From Inconstantimicrobium porci (lineage in GTDB: Bacteria > Bacillota > Clostridia > Clostridiales > Clostridiaceae): a stretch of DNA of 64,000 nt. The stretch's first letter is position 1. Each line of letters starts with the position of its first letter. This document shows positions 48,467-56,838 of the stretch, in pieces. The notes below the pieces were generated by a model that worked only from the letters and a program-made list of their open reading frames with translations, searched no databases and was not told the DNA's origin. The translations under genes and the position numbers were made by a program. Where the stretch lies: assembly GCF_009696465.1 (NCBI RefSeq), contig NZ_VULX01000002.1, forward strand, positions 1-64,000. Direction: 5' to 3'.

Positions 48467-49405
48467 TTATATTGTTGCTGCTAGTATTTCTAAGTTTCCA
48501 CTAAACTTCATTTTTCCATAGCCAGCTGGAACTATAAAGTTATCCCCTTTTTTAACTGTTTCACTTCCAATAGTTCCTTCTCCATTAACTACTGTGCATA
48601 AAACAAATGGGGCTTCTTCTGATATTTCGCAGTTTCCATGAATATCGTATTTATATGAGCTAAAATACTTGCTCTTTGTAAATATTAGTTTGTCATAAAC
48701 TTCATGTTTTTCTACTATTGGATTTACAGGTTCAGATTTCTGTGGAACTTCTATAACATCAATTGATCTGTCTATATGCAACTCTCTTTTCTGTCCTGTT
48801 TTACTGTCCACTCTGTCATAATCATATAATCTGTAAGTAGTATCTGATGATTGCTGTATTTCATATATAAGAGTGTTACTGCATATAGCATGAACAGTTC
48901 CTGACTTTATGAAGAAGAAATCACCCTTCTTTATAGGTCTGTAGTTTAATAACTTATCCCATTCCCCATTATGAATCATTTCTGATAATTCCTGCTTAGT
49001 CTGTGCATTGTGCCCAATCTCAAGTACAGTATCATCATTACAGTTTAATACATACCAAGCTTCAGTCTTACCAAATTCCTGATTAAGCACTTCATTAGCA
49101 TACTTATCATCTGGATGAACCTGAATTGAAAGATTGTCAGCTGCATCAAGAATCTTTGCAAGAAGCGGAAATTCCTTATCTTTTATATTTCCGAATAACT
49201 CTCTATGTTTATCGTATAATGAAGAAAGAGTTTCTCCTTTAAATTCGTCATTTATTATCTCACAGTCTCCTTCTTTGTGCGCTGAAATTGCCCAGCATTC
49301 ACCTGTCTTATCAGAAGGGATATCATAACCATATATATTTTTTAACGTTTTTCCTCCCCATATTTTTTCTTTAAAAATAGGCTTAATTCTTATAATATTG
49401 TTCAT
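48467..49405 (-). CDS. manA: Mannose-6-phosphate isomerase, class I
   Basis: Zinc enzyme converting fructose-6-phosphate and mannose-6-phosphate. It is 312 residues of the short cupin type found in Firmicutes. Zinc ligands and active-site segments are SIQVHPDDKYA and FGKTEAWYVLN, and FIKSGTVHAICSNTLIYEIQ. The C-terminal cupin is shortened. It provides mannose-6-phosphate for the GDP-mannose route with manC. It stands alone, with its own terminator and GGAGGAT ribosome site. Confidence 0.95.
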   Translation of the reverse strand: MNNIIRIKPIFKEKIWGGKTLKNIYGYDIPSDKTGECWAISAHKEGDCEIINDEFKGETLSSLYDKHRELFGNIKDKEFPLLAKILDAADNLSIQVHPDDKYANEVLNQEFGKTEAWYVLNCNDDTVLEIGHNAQTKQELSEMIHNGEWDKLLNYRPIKKGDFFFIKSGTVHAICSNTLIYEIQQSSDTTYRLYDYDRVDSKTGQKRELHIDRSIDVIEVPQKSEPVNPIVEKHEVYDKLIFTKSKYFSSYKYDIHGNCEISEEAPFVLCTVVNGEGTIGSETVKKGDNFIVPAGYGKMKFSGNLEILAATI

Positions 49406-49682
49406 TTTATCCTCCCATTTTTCCGAGAAAATCCAATATACCCCTTTTTATTGTATCATGTTTTATTCCCTTTGTTATATATATTGTTAATGTATATAAT
49501 AATAGTATACTATTTCTGAAGATAGTGTAAAGTTTTGTATGAAAAAATAAAGAAGAAATATTTCTTACTTATTTTAGAAATATGAACTTAATCTTTCATT
49601 TTATTTCTAAAATTGAATATAGCAAATAGGCCTTCGTTATCGGAGGCAAAAAATAGTAGTCAATATTTAGTTGAGTTACTTG

Positions 49683-50527
49683 TCAGGAAGCATCTGATTC
49701 TTGCATTTGAAAAATTGTCTGTTGACCTAAGCTAATGAGTATCTGCCATTTAGCAGGCCTGTTTTCGGCAAACTCTAACTCTTTAAGCTCATTTAATGGC
49801 TTCCAATAGTTATATGGATGAGGTCGTAAGAAGTTGTAATAAGCAGTCCAGAGAGAAAAACTGTAAAGGGCACCGTCATCACTGCTGTATCCGCAAGTAA
49901 CACGATAGGATGATTTGAAGGTTCTGTTTAGACGTTCTACAACTTGCTTTACCCACCTAAACTCCGTTGAAACAGGATCATCATTTGTTAATCCAATGAC
50001 TTGAGTTAAGTCGAAGATTTTATCTTCTTCTAATTCAAATTGCTGTTTTGCAAGTGGATATGCACTATAACCATCAGCAATGAACTTAAGAGTTTTGTTT
50101 GGGAAGTTTTTAATTAAATTAGCAAGATAGTATGAACACTTATTATTTGTGCATTTATGTACTTTAAAGTGTTTTCGTTCCTTACGTTCCGTAAGCGTCG
50201 AGCCACAGTATGGACATTTAAAAACTAAAGGCTTAGTAACAAAATTAGACTCTTGAAATGAAGTGCCACAGACTTTACATTGATACTGGCCTTTGCCACC
50301 ATTGTTATCATAGATGTATTCATGAGTTGCACCACATTTAGGACAGATAATTTTGTGTGAAATAGTTTTACCGTTACGTCTCTGAACGGGTTTGATAGTC
50401 TTATTGTATTTATACTTGTAATAAGCCAGTAAAAATATGTAATCAACTTGTTCAAATGCTTGATTATAGGCAGTTTATCTACTTTAAACTTTTGATATTT
50501 AGGACTGTTTGAATCATCAAATTGCAT
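49683..50527 (-). mobile_element. Decayed insertion-sequence transposase (zinc-ribbon plus DDE fold), frameshifted and internally deleted
   Basis: ATG 50527 reads MQFDDSNSPKYQKFKVDKLP and then shifts frame near 50420. The restored frame gives KYKYNKTIKPVQRRNGKTIS with zinc-finger pairs CPKCGATHEY, CKVCGTSF and CPYCGSTLTE. It runs to CSYYLANLIKNFPNKT, then jumps to LKFIADGYSAYPLAKQQF, the second half of a DDE domain (a catalytic D). The C-terminus is RWVKQVVERLNRTFKSSYR with the final glutamate, and ends at TGA 49683. About 150 residues with the first Asp are missing. I cannot name the IS family. The flanks 49406-49682 and 50528-50807 show no confirmed terminal repeats. Confidence 0.8.
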
Positions 50528-50807
50528 TTGCTTAAGTGGAATATGTTGAACAATAAATCCTATAAGTTGATAAATAATTTTAATTAGATATTGATTATAT
50601 ATTAGTAAATAAGTTATAATTGAATCCTCAATAACGACATCCTTTCGTGTTTATTTTTGTATTCTAGGAGATTCAATTGTAACATGAAATTAGGGGGTCG
50701 TTGTTTTTTATACAAAAAAACTTCCGAAACCTTGATATATAAATAAATTTTAAAGTAAAAAGTGTGAAGAAACTTTACACTAACTTTCTGAATTTGGGGA
50801 GGGATTT

Positions 50808-51833
50808 ATGAATACGATCTTACAAAAAGCTGTCGAGACTCACAACTTAGAAAAAGATGAAATCATATATTTATTATCTAATGATGAATTATCAGAAGAA
50901 CTGTATACAGCAGCTGACAAAGTTCGTGAAGAATATGTGGGTAATGAAGTTCATTTAAGGGGATTAATTGAATTTACAAACATATGCAGGGAAAACTGCT
51001 GTTATTGCGGCTTAAGACGTGATAACACTAACTTGAAACGATACAGACTTACAGAAGAACAGATAATTGACTTTGCACATAAAGCAGTTACATATGGATA
51101 TAAAACTATAGTTCTTCAAGGTGGCGAAGATATGTATTATACTATAGAAATTCTTGAAAGAATCGTTAAAGCGATAAAATCATTTGATGTAGCACTAACA
51201 TTAAGTATCGGAGAACGCCCTACTCAAGAGTATAAAAGGCTTAAAGAAGCTGGAGCTGATAGGTTCCTTATGAGAATTGAAACTACAGACAAAAAATTAT
51301 ACGAAGAAATGGATCCCGGTATGTCTCATGAAAACAGAAAGAGATGTCTTAACGACTTTAAAGTTCTTGGATATGAAGTAGGAAGCGGCTCTTTAGTAGG
51401 ACTTCCTGGACAAACAGTTGAAAGCCTTGCTGATGATATACTTTTCTTTAAAGAAATAGATGCTGATATGATTGGCATAGGACCATTCATTCCAAATGCA
51501 GACACACCATTAAGAGATGCTTCAAATAACAACTTTGATATGTCCTTAAGAGTAATGGCTATTACAAGATTACTCCTTCCTACTATTAATATTCCTGCTA
51601 CAACAGCCATGGAAAGCTTAAATTCAAACGGAAGAATAATTGCCCTTCAAAGCGGAGCAAATGTAGTCATGCCAAATGTTACAGAAGGTGAATACAGAAA
51701 ACTTTACGCACTGTATCCCGGAAAAATATGTACAGGAGATACACCAAGCCACTGCAGAGGATGCATCACTTCAAAAATATTAAGCATCGGCAGAACAATC
51801 TCAAACACAAAAGGATTTCATAAACGAAGATAA
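50808..51833 (+). CDS. hydE: [FeFe]-hydrogenase H-cluster maturation radical SAM protein HydE
   Basis: 341 residues. The radical-SAM cluster motif is CRENCCYCGLR (C-x3-C-x2-C), in FTNICRENCCYCGLRRDN. The biotin-synthase/HydE pattern follows: GYKTIVLQGGEDMYYTIEIL and FLMRIETTDKKLYEEMDPG. The C-terminal barrel end has MPNVTEGEYRKLYALYPGK and HCRGCITSK with two cysteines. It helps build the diiron site of [FeFe]-hydrogenase. hydF, hydG and hydA are not in the window. The ribosome site GGGGAGGG lies 8 bases upstream. Confidence 0.95.
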   Translation: MNTILQKAVETHNLEKDEIIYLLSNDELSEELYTAADKVREEYVGNEVHLRGLIEFTNICRENCCYCGLRRDNTNLKRYRLTEEQIIDFAHKAVTYGYKTIVLQGGEDMYYTIEILERIVKAIKSFDVALTLSIGERPTQEYKRLKEAGADRFLMRIETTDKKLYEEMDPGMSHENRKRCLNDFKVLGYEVGSGSLVGLPGQTVESLADDILFFKEIDADMIGIGPFIPNADTPLRDASNNNFDMSLRVMAITRLLLPTINIPATTAMESLNSNGRIIALQSGANVVMPNVTEGEYRKLYALYPGKICTGDTPSHCRGCITSKILSIGRTISNTKGFHKRR

Positions 51834-51851
51834 TATCTGGGGAGATTATAT

Positions 51852-52429
51852 ATGAAAAACAAATTAATTTACCAAAGATCTGAATTTGACTGTGGTACAA
51901 CTTCCATGATTAATGCTATATCCTACCTCTTTGACAGAGAGGAAATCAAACCTGAAATTATTAAAGCAATTTATAATTATACTTTAGACGAATACGATCA
52001 AAATGGTAATGCTTATCATGTGGAACATCAATGGAAATAATGAGATACCTAGCAAACTGGCTAAACGGATATGCATCCTCTACAAATTATCCAATAAATG
52101 CTCAATGTATTTATGGCAAAAAGATTAGTCCTACACCTAATTCATTACTTTACAAATGGATTAATGATGGTGGTGTTGCGGTCGCAAGAATGCATTTTGG
52201 TTCATATGGCCATTATGTTACTATAACAAAAATAGATAATGAATATGTCTATTTATTTGATCCATATGCTCAAGAAGAAAAAGAAGATTGGGAAGATGGA
52301 ATATCTGTAATAAAAGATAGACCTTATCAGTTTAATCGTAAAGTCAAAATAGAAAATCAAGATCAAAGAGACTATTATTCTTTTGGTGATGCTGATTTTT
52401 GTAATATTATTTTACTAAAAAAACTATAA
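51852..52429 (+). pseudogene. C39-like (BtrH/papain-like) cysteine peptidase, frameshifted once
   Basis: The frame from ATG 51864-region start at 51852 reads KNKLIYQRSEFDCGTTSMIN, with the catalytic-type cysteine in DCGTTS. It stops at a TAA near 52038. A one-base shift near 52018-52022 connects HV to GTSMEIMRYLANWLNGYASS in the other frame. That frame continues with GGVAVARMHFGSYGHYVTITK, the histidine region, and YLFDPYAQ, the Asp. The whole, about 190 residues, fits the C39-like family. It lies 18 bases behind hydE, so it would be co-transcribed. A single indel is the only damage. Confidence 0.8.
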
Positions 52430-52514
52430 ATAAAAATAAAGCTTTTCATTAATAATTGGGGCTATACAAGAACATTATTGGTAAATATAGCTTAAGAAAA
52501 GCAGAAAAGTAAAT

Positions 52515-52645
52515 CTAACCCCAGGTGAAATTACGTTCAGCAATTTCACAGGAGGCTTGGAGGATCTATCCTCCATTATGTTCAAGGAATTCATGAGTTC
52601 AGCGCCATGAATTGACGCCTCCATTTGGCATCTGGCACTTGGCAT
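52515..52645. repeat. MITE-like palindromic repeat (copy D)
   Basis: It includes GTGAAATTACGTT...AATTTCAC, then GGAGGCTTGGAGGATCTATCC with CCTCC palindromes and TTCATGAGTTCAGCGCCATGAA. These are the same kinds of modules as at 17719-17992. It lies in the 52430-53119 gap. Confidence 0.55.
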
Positions 52646-52646
52646 T

Positions 52647-52682
52647 AAAAAAGGAAGTCCAGCGATGCGGACTTCCTTTTTT
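52647..52682. terminator. Bidirectional terminator
   Basis: AAAAAAGGAAGTCC and GGACTTCCTTTTTT form a perfect stem. On the minus strand it directly follows the small ORF at 52690, whose stop is 8 bases away. Confidence 0.9.
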
Positions 52683-52689
52683 ATATATG

Positions 52690-52815
52690 TTATTTTCTTA
52701 CTCTAACTCTCTTTAATTGCAAAGAACTCATCTTCTTATACAATTTATAAAAATATCCTGTTATAATTGATAGACCTAATAAGAATCCTCCAAGTAATAT
52801 GTTCTGTGATTGCAT
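52690..52815 (-). CDS. Small membrane protein (41 aa)
   Basis: ATG 52815 with the ribosome site GGAGTGTG. The protein MQSQNILLGGFLLGLSIITG has one membrane helix and a strongly basic C-terminus (LQLKRVRVRK). Own terminator follows directly. This layout suggests a real small protein. No family recognised. Confidence 0.55.
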   Translation of the reverse strand: MQSQNILLGGFLLGLSIITGYFYKLYKKMSSLQLKRVRVRK

Positions 52816-52931
52816 ATCTATCACACTCCTAACCTATAACCTTTCTTTAATTATAGCACGTTTACAAAACGAAACAATGGATATATTGTTACTATTCTTT
52901 TAACAATATAGTCATTATGGTAATAATAATT

Positions 52932-53100
52932 TATAATGTATAACTTATAATCTTAATTTATCGCTATTCAAAAAGGATGTCCATTTAGATATCCTTTTAC
53001 GTTATGCTAATTTCAACACTATTTTAAAACATAGCCTTAAAATCAAGAAATTAGCTAGCATATTAATGCTAGCTAATTTCATCTCTAATTATACATTATA
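52932..53100. repeat. MITE-like palindromic repeat (copy E) with inverted ends
   Basis: It starts with TATAATGTATAACT (52932-52945) and ends with AATTATACATTATA (53087-53100), near-perfect inverted ends. Inside lie GAAATTAGCTAGCATATTAA and its complement as a long hairpin, and an AAGGATGTCC/GGATATCCTT palindrome. Confidence 0.7.
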
Positions 53101-53119
53101 CAGTATAAATTATACATTT

Positions 53120-53956
53120 CTAAACGATGACTATGTTTCTACATCCATTCTTTTCGCATATGTCTTTTAAAGAACCAATATATTCATTAGTTGGTGTTTT
53201 GATGCCATCCATGATGTTTCTTACACCCATTGGTCTGTATTTTATAATCTTGTATCTTACATCAGGATTTATTTCTGCAATTACTCTGCTGACATTGTCT
53301 ACAGTTTCTTCATTATTAAGCATTCCTGGAACTATAACTGTTCTCACTTCATACATCTTATCCTTTTCTAGCAGGAATCTAAGATTGCTTAAAACGGTGC
53401 TGTTATCCTTAGCAATGTACTTTGCATGCATATCACTGCTCCATGCCTTTACATCAAGCATAACTTTATCAGTTACGCTTAGAAGCTCTGGCATTTCACT
53501 GAAGAGATTTGATCCGTTTGAATCTACAAAACATGTAAGTCCTTTTGCTTTTGCTTTTTTAAAAAGCTCGATTAAGAAATCTTCTGCTAAAGTACATTCA
53601 CCGCCTGATGTTGTGATTCCTTCAATAAATGGTGCATACTTTTCTACTTCATCCATAACTTCATCTACTGACATCATTGTTGTCTTTGGGCTGCTGCAAT
53701 GAGTACATGTCTTGATACATGTATCACAATTAACACACTTATTCTTGTCCCAGACAACTTTAGCATCTATAATCGAAATTGCATTAACTGGGCATGCTTT
53801 CACACATGCTCCGCAGTTAATACAAAGATTAATAGTTTCTGGATTATGGCAGTAAGCACAGTTAAAATTACAGTGCTGAAGAAATATGCCTGTCCTATTT
53901 CCTGGCCCATCAACAGAACTAAATGGAATTATCTTATTTACTAATACTTTCTGCAT
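53120..53956 (-). CDS. yjjW: Glycyl-radical-enzyme activating protein (YjjW-like, radical SAM)
   Basis: 278 residues. Radical-SAM motif CNFNCAYCHNPE (C-x3-C-x2-C), then two inserted 4Fe-4S clusters (CINCGACVKACP and CVNCDTCIKTC) as in the longer activases. SAM-binding GITTSGGECTL follows. The YjjI gene is directly upstream with one base between, so this enzyme puts the glycyl radical on YjjI (established pairing in this family). Confidence 0.93.
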   Translation of the reverse strand: MQKVLVNKIIPFSSVDGPGNRTGIFLQHCNFNCAYCHNPETINLCINCGACVKACPVNAISIIDAKVVWDKNKCVNCDTCIKTCTHCSSPKTTMMSVDEVMDEVEKYAPFIEGITTSGGECTLAEDFLIELFKKAKAKGLTCFVDSNGSNLFSEMPELLSVTDKVMLDVKAWSSDMHAKYIAKDNSTVLSNLRFLLEKDKMYEVRTVIVPGMLNNEETVDNVSRVIAEINPDVRYKIIKYRPMGVRNIMDGIKTPTNEYIGSLKDICEKNGCRNIVIV

Positions 53957-53957
53957 A

Positions 53958-55439
53958 CTATCTTACTTTTCTTTCAAGAACTTTTGCATTCTTTACAGCT
54001 CCAAGACCTAAAACAACAGTATCCTGAGTAACATTTTCACCTCTATCAAGCTTTTCCATGTCGCTCTTCTTAACAAGATATCCAGTAATTCTTATAACAT
54101 TACTGTCTGAAGAATATAATGAGAAGTATCTCATGTCGACTTTAAATGCACCCTTGATTATATCTAGTATATATTCAGGGTTATTCTTTGAATTCTTTTC
54201 GAATGGGAAAATATCACCTATTCCTGATGGGAAAAACTTATGGAATAATCCACAATTTCTTAAGTGATCCCAAAGTTCTGGTTCTTCACCTATTGGAATT
54301 CTGCATGCAGGACTTGTACCCCTATCACTATCGATACCAACCTGAGCATGCATTAAAAACTTTTTATCAGCACAATACTTATTTCTGTGCTGCTTCACTC
54401 TCTTGTCCATAGCATCTATTATCTTGACACCTAATTCATCAGCCTTATTAGAATGTCCAAATCTCTCATTAAGCTCTGTAGCATTAAGAAGATGGTTTAC
54501 ACATTCTGCAAGACCAAACATACCAAACATTGCAGTAAAGTTTTCTCTTGATATAAGCCCTTCTTTTACTAAGAATGAACTTTCAAAGAATCCACTTTCT
54601 TCTACTATATATCTTACTCTTTCATCCTCAAATCCAAGCATAGCATCAATTGCATAAGGTAGCTGTACATTAAAAAAATCATCAATTGATTCCGATTTCT
54701 GCGCTATCTTATACATATTTAATCTTGAAAGAGTATAACTTCCTCCACCGATTCTTAAACCGTTATAGCAGCTTGCTATTGCATAGTCACCATTAAAATC
54801 ATCTCTAAACATCTCATCATTTGCAAAGCTTGGCTTAGCAGTAACTAGTGCAGTCTGCACACAGTCCTTTGCAAAATCATCACTTGTCTTTTCTTTACTG
54901 TATTTAAGTGTTATGTTAGGAATTGCATCCTGAAGCTCTCTTTCAGCCTTTAAAATAAGTCTACCAGCTTTAGTATCAACTGGTCCTATATCCGCATGAC
55001 AGAATGAATCTGAAATAGTTCTATCTATCTGCTTTAAGAATAACTTGATTGCTTTATACGCCTCCTCTTCGTCTTTTACGAAAGGCTCTAAAAGCGTATC
55101 AATATTTCCTATGTAAACAGGGAATGTTGTAATTGATGGAACGTGTCTGTAGATGATAAGCAGGTTATTTACTGCTTCCCAAATATCTTGAGGTGGAGTC
55201 AATCTTAAAAACTCGCTTCCATTTTTCATGAACTTCTCGTAATTAGGAACTATATATCTTGGTCTATAAGGTGCATTTCCTTCACCAAGATCACATATTA
55301 CTCCTTCTTCTCTTAATTCTTGAGCTTCTTTGCTGATATTAAGCACATGTAATGAGTTTTCAGCTTCCTTTGCTAAAGAAATAAGTTTCTGCTCATAAGT
55401 AAGCGTTCTGTCTTTAATAATTGTTTCTGCATTATTCAT
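53958..55439 (-). CDS. yjjI: YjjI-family glycyl radical enzyme
   Basis: 493 residues. The C-terminus has VIRITGYLVKKSDMEKLDRG, the glycyl-radical loop with its Gly in R-I-T-G-Y. The active-site region has FHKFFPSGIGDIF and IASCYNGLRIGGG, where a cysteine would be the thiyl. The length and the pairing with the YjjW-like activase match the YjjI family, whose substrate is unknown. ATG 55439 is chosen for the GGAG 11 bases upstream; GTG at 55448 is less likely. The leader (55440-55905) is AT-rich and carries a DnaA-box cluster. Confidence 0.92.
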   Translation of the reverse strand: MNNAETIIKDRTLTYEQKLISLAKEAENSLHVLNISKEAQELREEGVICDLGEGNAPYRPRYIVPNYEKFMKNGSEFLRLTPPQDIWEAVNNLLIIYRHVPSITTFPVYIGNIDTLLEPFVKDEEEAYKAIKLFLKQIDRTISDSFCHADIGPVDTKAGRLILKAERELQDAIPNITLKYSKEKTSDDFAKDCVQTALVTAKPSFANDEMFRDDFNGDYAIASCYNGLRIGGGSYTLSRLNMYKIAQKSESIDDFFNVQLPYAIDAMLGFEDERVRYIVEESGFFESSFLVKEGLISRENFTAMFGMFGLAECVNHLLNATELNERFGHSNKADELGVKIIDAMDKRVKQHRNKYCADKKFLMHAQVGIDSDRGTSPACRIPIGEEPELWDHLRNCGLFHKFFPSGIGDIFPFEKNSKNNPEYILDIIKGAFKVDMRYFSLYSSDSNVIRITGYLVKKSDMEKLDRGENVTQDTVVLGLGAVKNAKVLERKVR

Positions 55440-55745
55440 TTTTATCACTCCATAATCATATTTTAACTACTCGAATTGTTGTAGTTCTTTAACACGGTAC
55501 ATGGATTGTAGACATGCTGTTAATTACATTTTATATTAATTTTTTCCTCTAGTAAATATCGTTTTTATTATTATCCTCATAATCCACAACTAAAAAATTA
55601 TATCTACAAAATATTATCCTAATAATTATAATTTATCACCACAATTTCATATTTCTTTTAATTTTATAGTTATTACAGTATTATATTTTTCATAATATTG
55701 GAAATAAACGCTTGTTAACAGTGTAATTAACAGGTTTCCCACCAC

Positions 55746-55778
55746 TTATCCACAGGCACTTGTGAATAATGTTGATAA
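55746..55778. promoter_or_regulatory. Cluster of three DnaA-box nonamers
   Basis: TTATCCACA at 55746-55754 is the exact consensus. TGTGAATAA (55761-55769) is the complement of TTATTCACA, and TGTTGATAA (55770-55778) the complement of TTATCAACA. Three boxes fall within 33 bases of a 466-base AT-rich gap. An inverted repeat TGTTAACAG...TTAACAGG lies at 55714-55733. Nothing else is seen in 55440-55905. Confidence 0.6.
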
Positions 55779-55905
55779 CTTCCATTATTTTGTATTACAT
55801 GTCCATTTTTATAAAAGCATGTTTGTATTCATTTATTCATTTATTTATTTATATCTATATGTTATGATTTAGATGTAAAATGATTATACGAAAGCGAGGC
55901 TTTAT

Positions 55906-56823
55906 ATGATTACTGCAATTATCATAATATTATGTGCACTAATTGCAAGTTTTTTCTTAACAAGCAATCATCTTTTGCAACTGCTTATCAAAAGAAGACT
56001 TCATGATGAAAAATCATCTATAAAATCTTATTCTGATAGACAAATAATAAATATTGATTATCTTAAATCTTTAGGGAGAGAAGATATCACAATAAAGTCA
56101 AAAGATAATCTAAACCTTCATGGATTTTTAATAATGAACAAAGAAAAAAGTGATAAGTTTATTATACTTGTTCACGGAATATCCATAGGTTATGTAGGCT
56201 CATTAAAATATGTTGAAACATTCTACAAAAGAGGATTCAATATTCTTGTTATTGACCAGAGAAGACATGGAAAAAGTGAAGGAAAATATTCCACATATGG
56301 TTACTATGAAAAACATGACGTAGATTGCTGGGTAAATTATATTATCGAAAGGTTTGGTAATAATATCTATTTAGGACTTCATGGTGAATCAATGGGTGCA
56401 GGAACAGTTCTTCAATACACTTCAATAAATAAGTATGTGAAATTCATAATAGCAGACTGCGGATACAGTGATATGGTAAAACTTTTAAATTATCAAATAA
56501 AACATGATTATGCTAAATGCCTTCAGCCATATCTGCTTATTGTTGCAAAACTTTCAAGAATTCGTGCTATTAATTTTGCAAAGTTTGACTTTAAGCATGT
56601 ATCACCAATTAAAGTAGTACATTCTACAGACCTGCCTATATTATTTATCCATGGAAAGGAAGACTATTTTGTTCCTTGGACTATGAGTGTTGAGATGTAT
56701 AACAATAAAAATTCTGGATATAAGCAGCTTCTGCTTGTTGATGGCGCTTCTCATGCAAACTCAATAGAAGTTAATAAAAAAGCTTATGAAAACGCAATAG
56801 ATAAATTTTTATCTTCAATTTAA
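55906..56823 (+). CDS. Membrane-anchored alpha/beta hydrolase
   Basis: 305 residues. An N-terminal helix (about 1-20) anchors the protein. The hydrolase fold has ILVHGISIGYVGS (oxyanion hole HG), then DQRRHGKSEG and LHGESMGAGT (nucleophile elbow G-E-S-M-G). The acid is in ILFIHGKEDYFVPW and the histidine in DGASHANS. It resembles the YqkD/CocE-like 'alpha/beta hydrolase' group. Substrate unknown. The next gene starts 15 bases on, so it probably shares an operon with the two deacetylases. Confidence 0.88.
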   Translation: MITAIIIILCALIASFFLTSNHLLQLLIKRRLHDEKSSIKSYSDRQIINIDYLKSLGREDITIKSKDNLNLHGFLIMNKEKSDKFIILVHGISIGYVGSLKYVETFYKRGFNILVIDQRRHGKSEGKYSTYGYYEKHDVDCWVNYIIERFGNNIYLGLHGESMGAGTVLQYTSINKYVKFIIADCGYSDMVKLLNYQIKHDYAKCLQPYLLIVAKLSRIRAINFAKFDFKHVSPIKVVHSTDLPILFIHGKEDYFVPWTMSVEMYNNKNSGYKQLLLVDGASHANSIEVNKKAYENAIDKFLSSI

Positions 56824-56838
56824 TAGGATGGTGAAAAT

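Noticed and set aside
49620-50700. Terminal inverted repeats for the decayed insertion sequence (CGTTAT words at both sides).
   Set aside because: The words match over fewer than ten bases with mismatches and I could not define a target duplication.
50760-50780. The AGTGTGAAG/CTTTACACT hairpin before hydE as a regulatory site or terminator.
   Set aside because: It has no T-run, and I know of no matching operator; it may be chance.
55714-55733. The inverted TTAACA repeat upstream of yjjI as a Rex operator.
   Set aside because: The half-sites are spaced by eight bases, not four as in the site at 21893-21910. The match is not good enough to claim.
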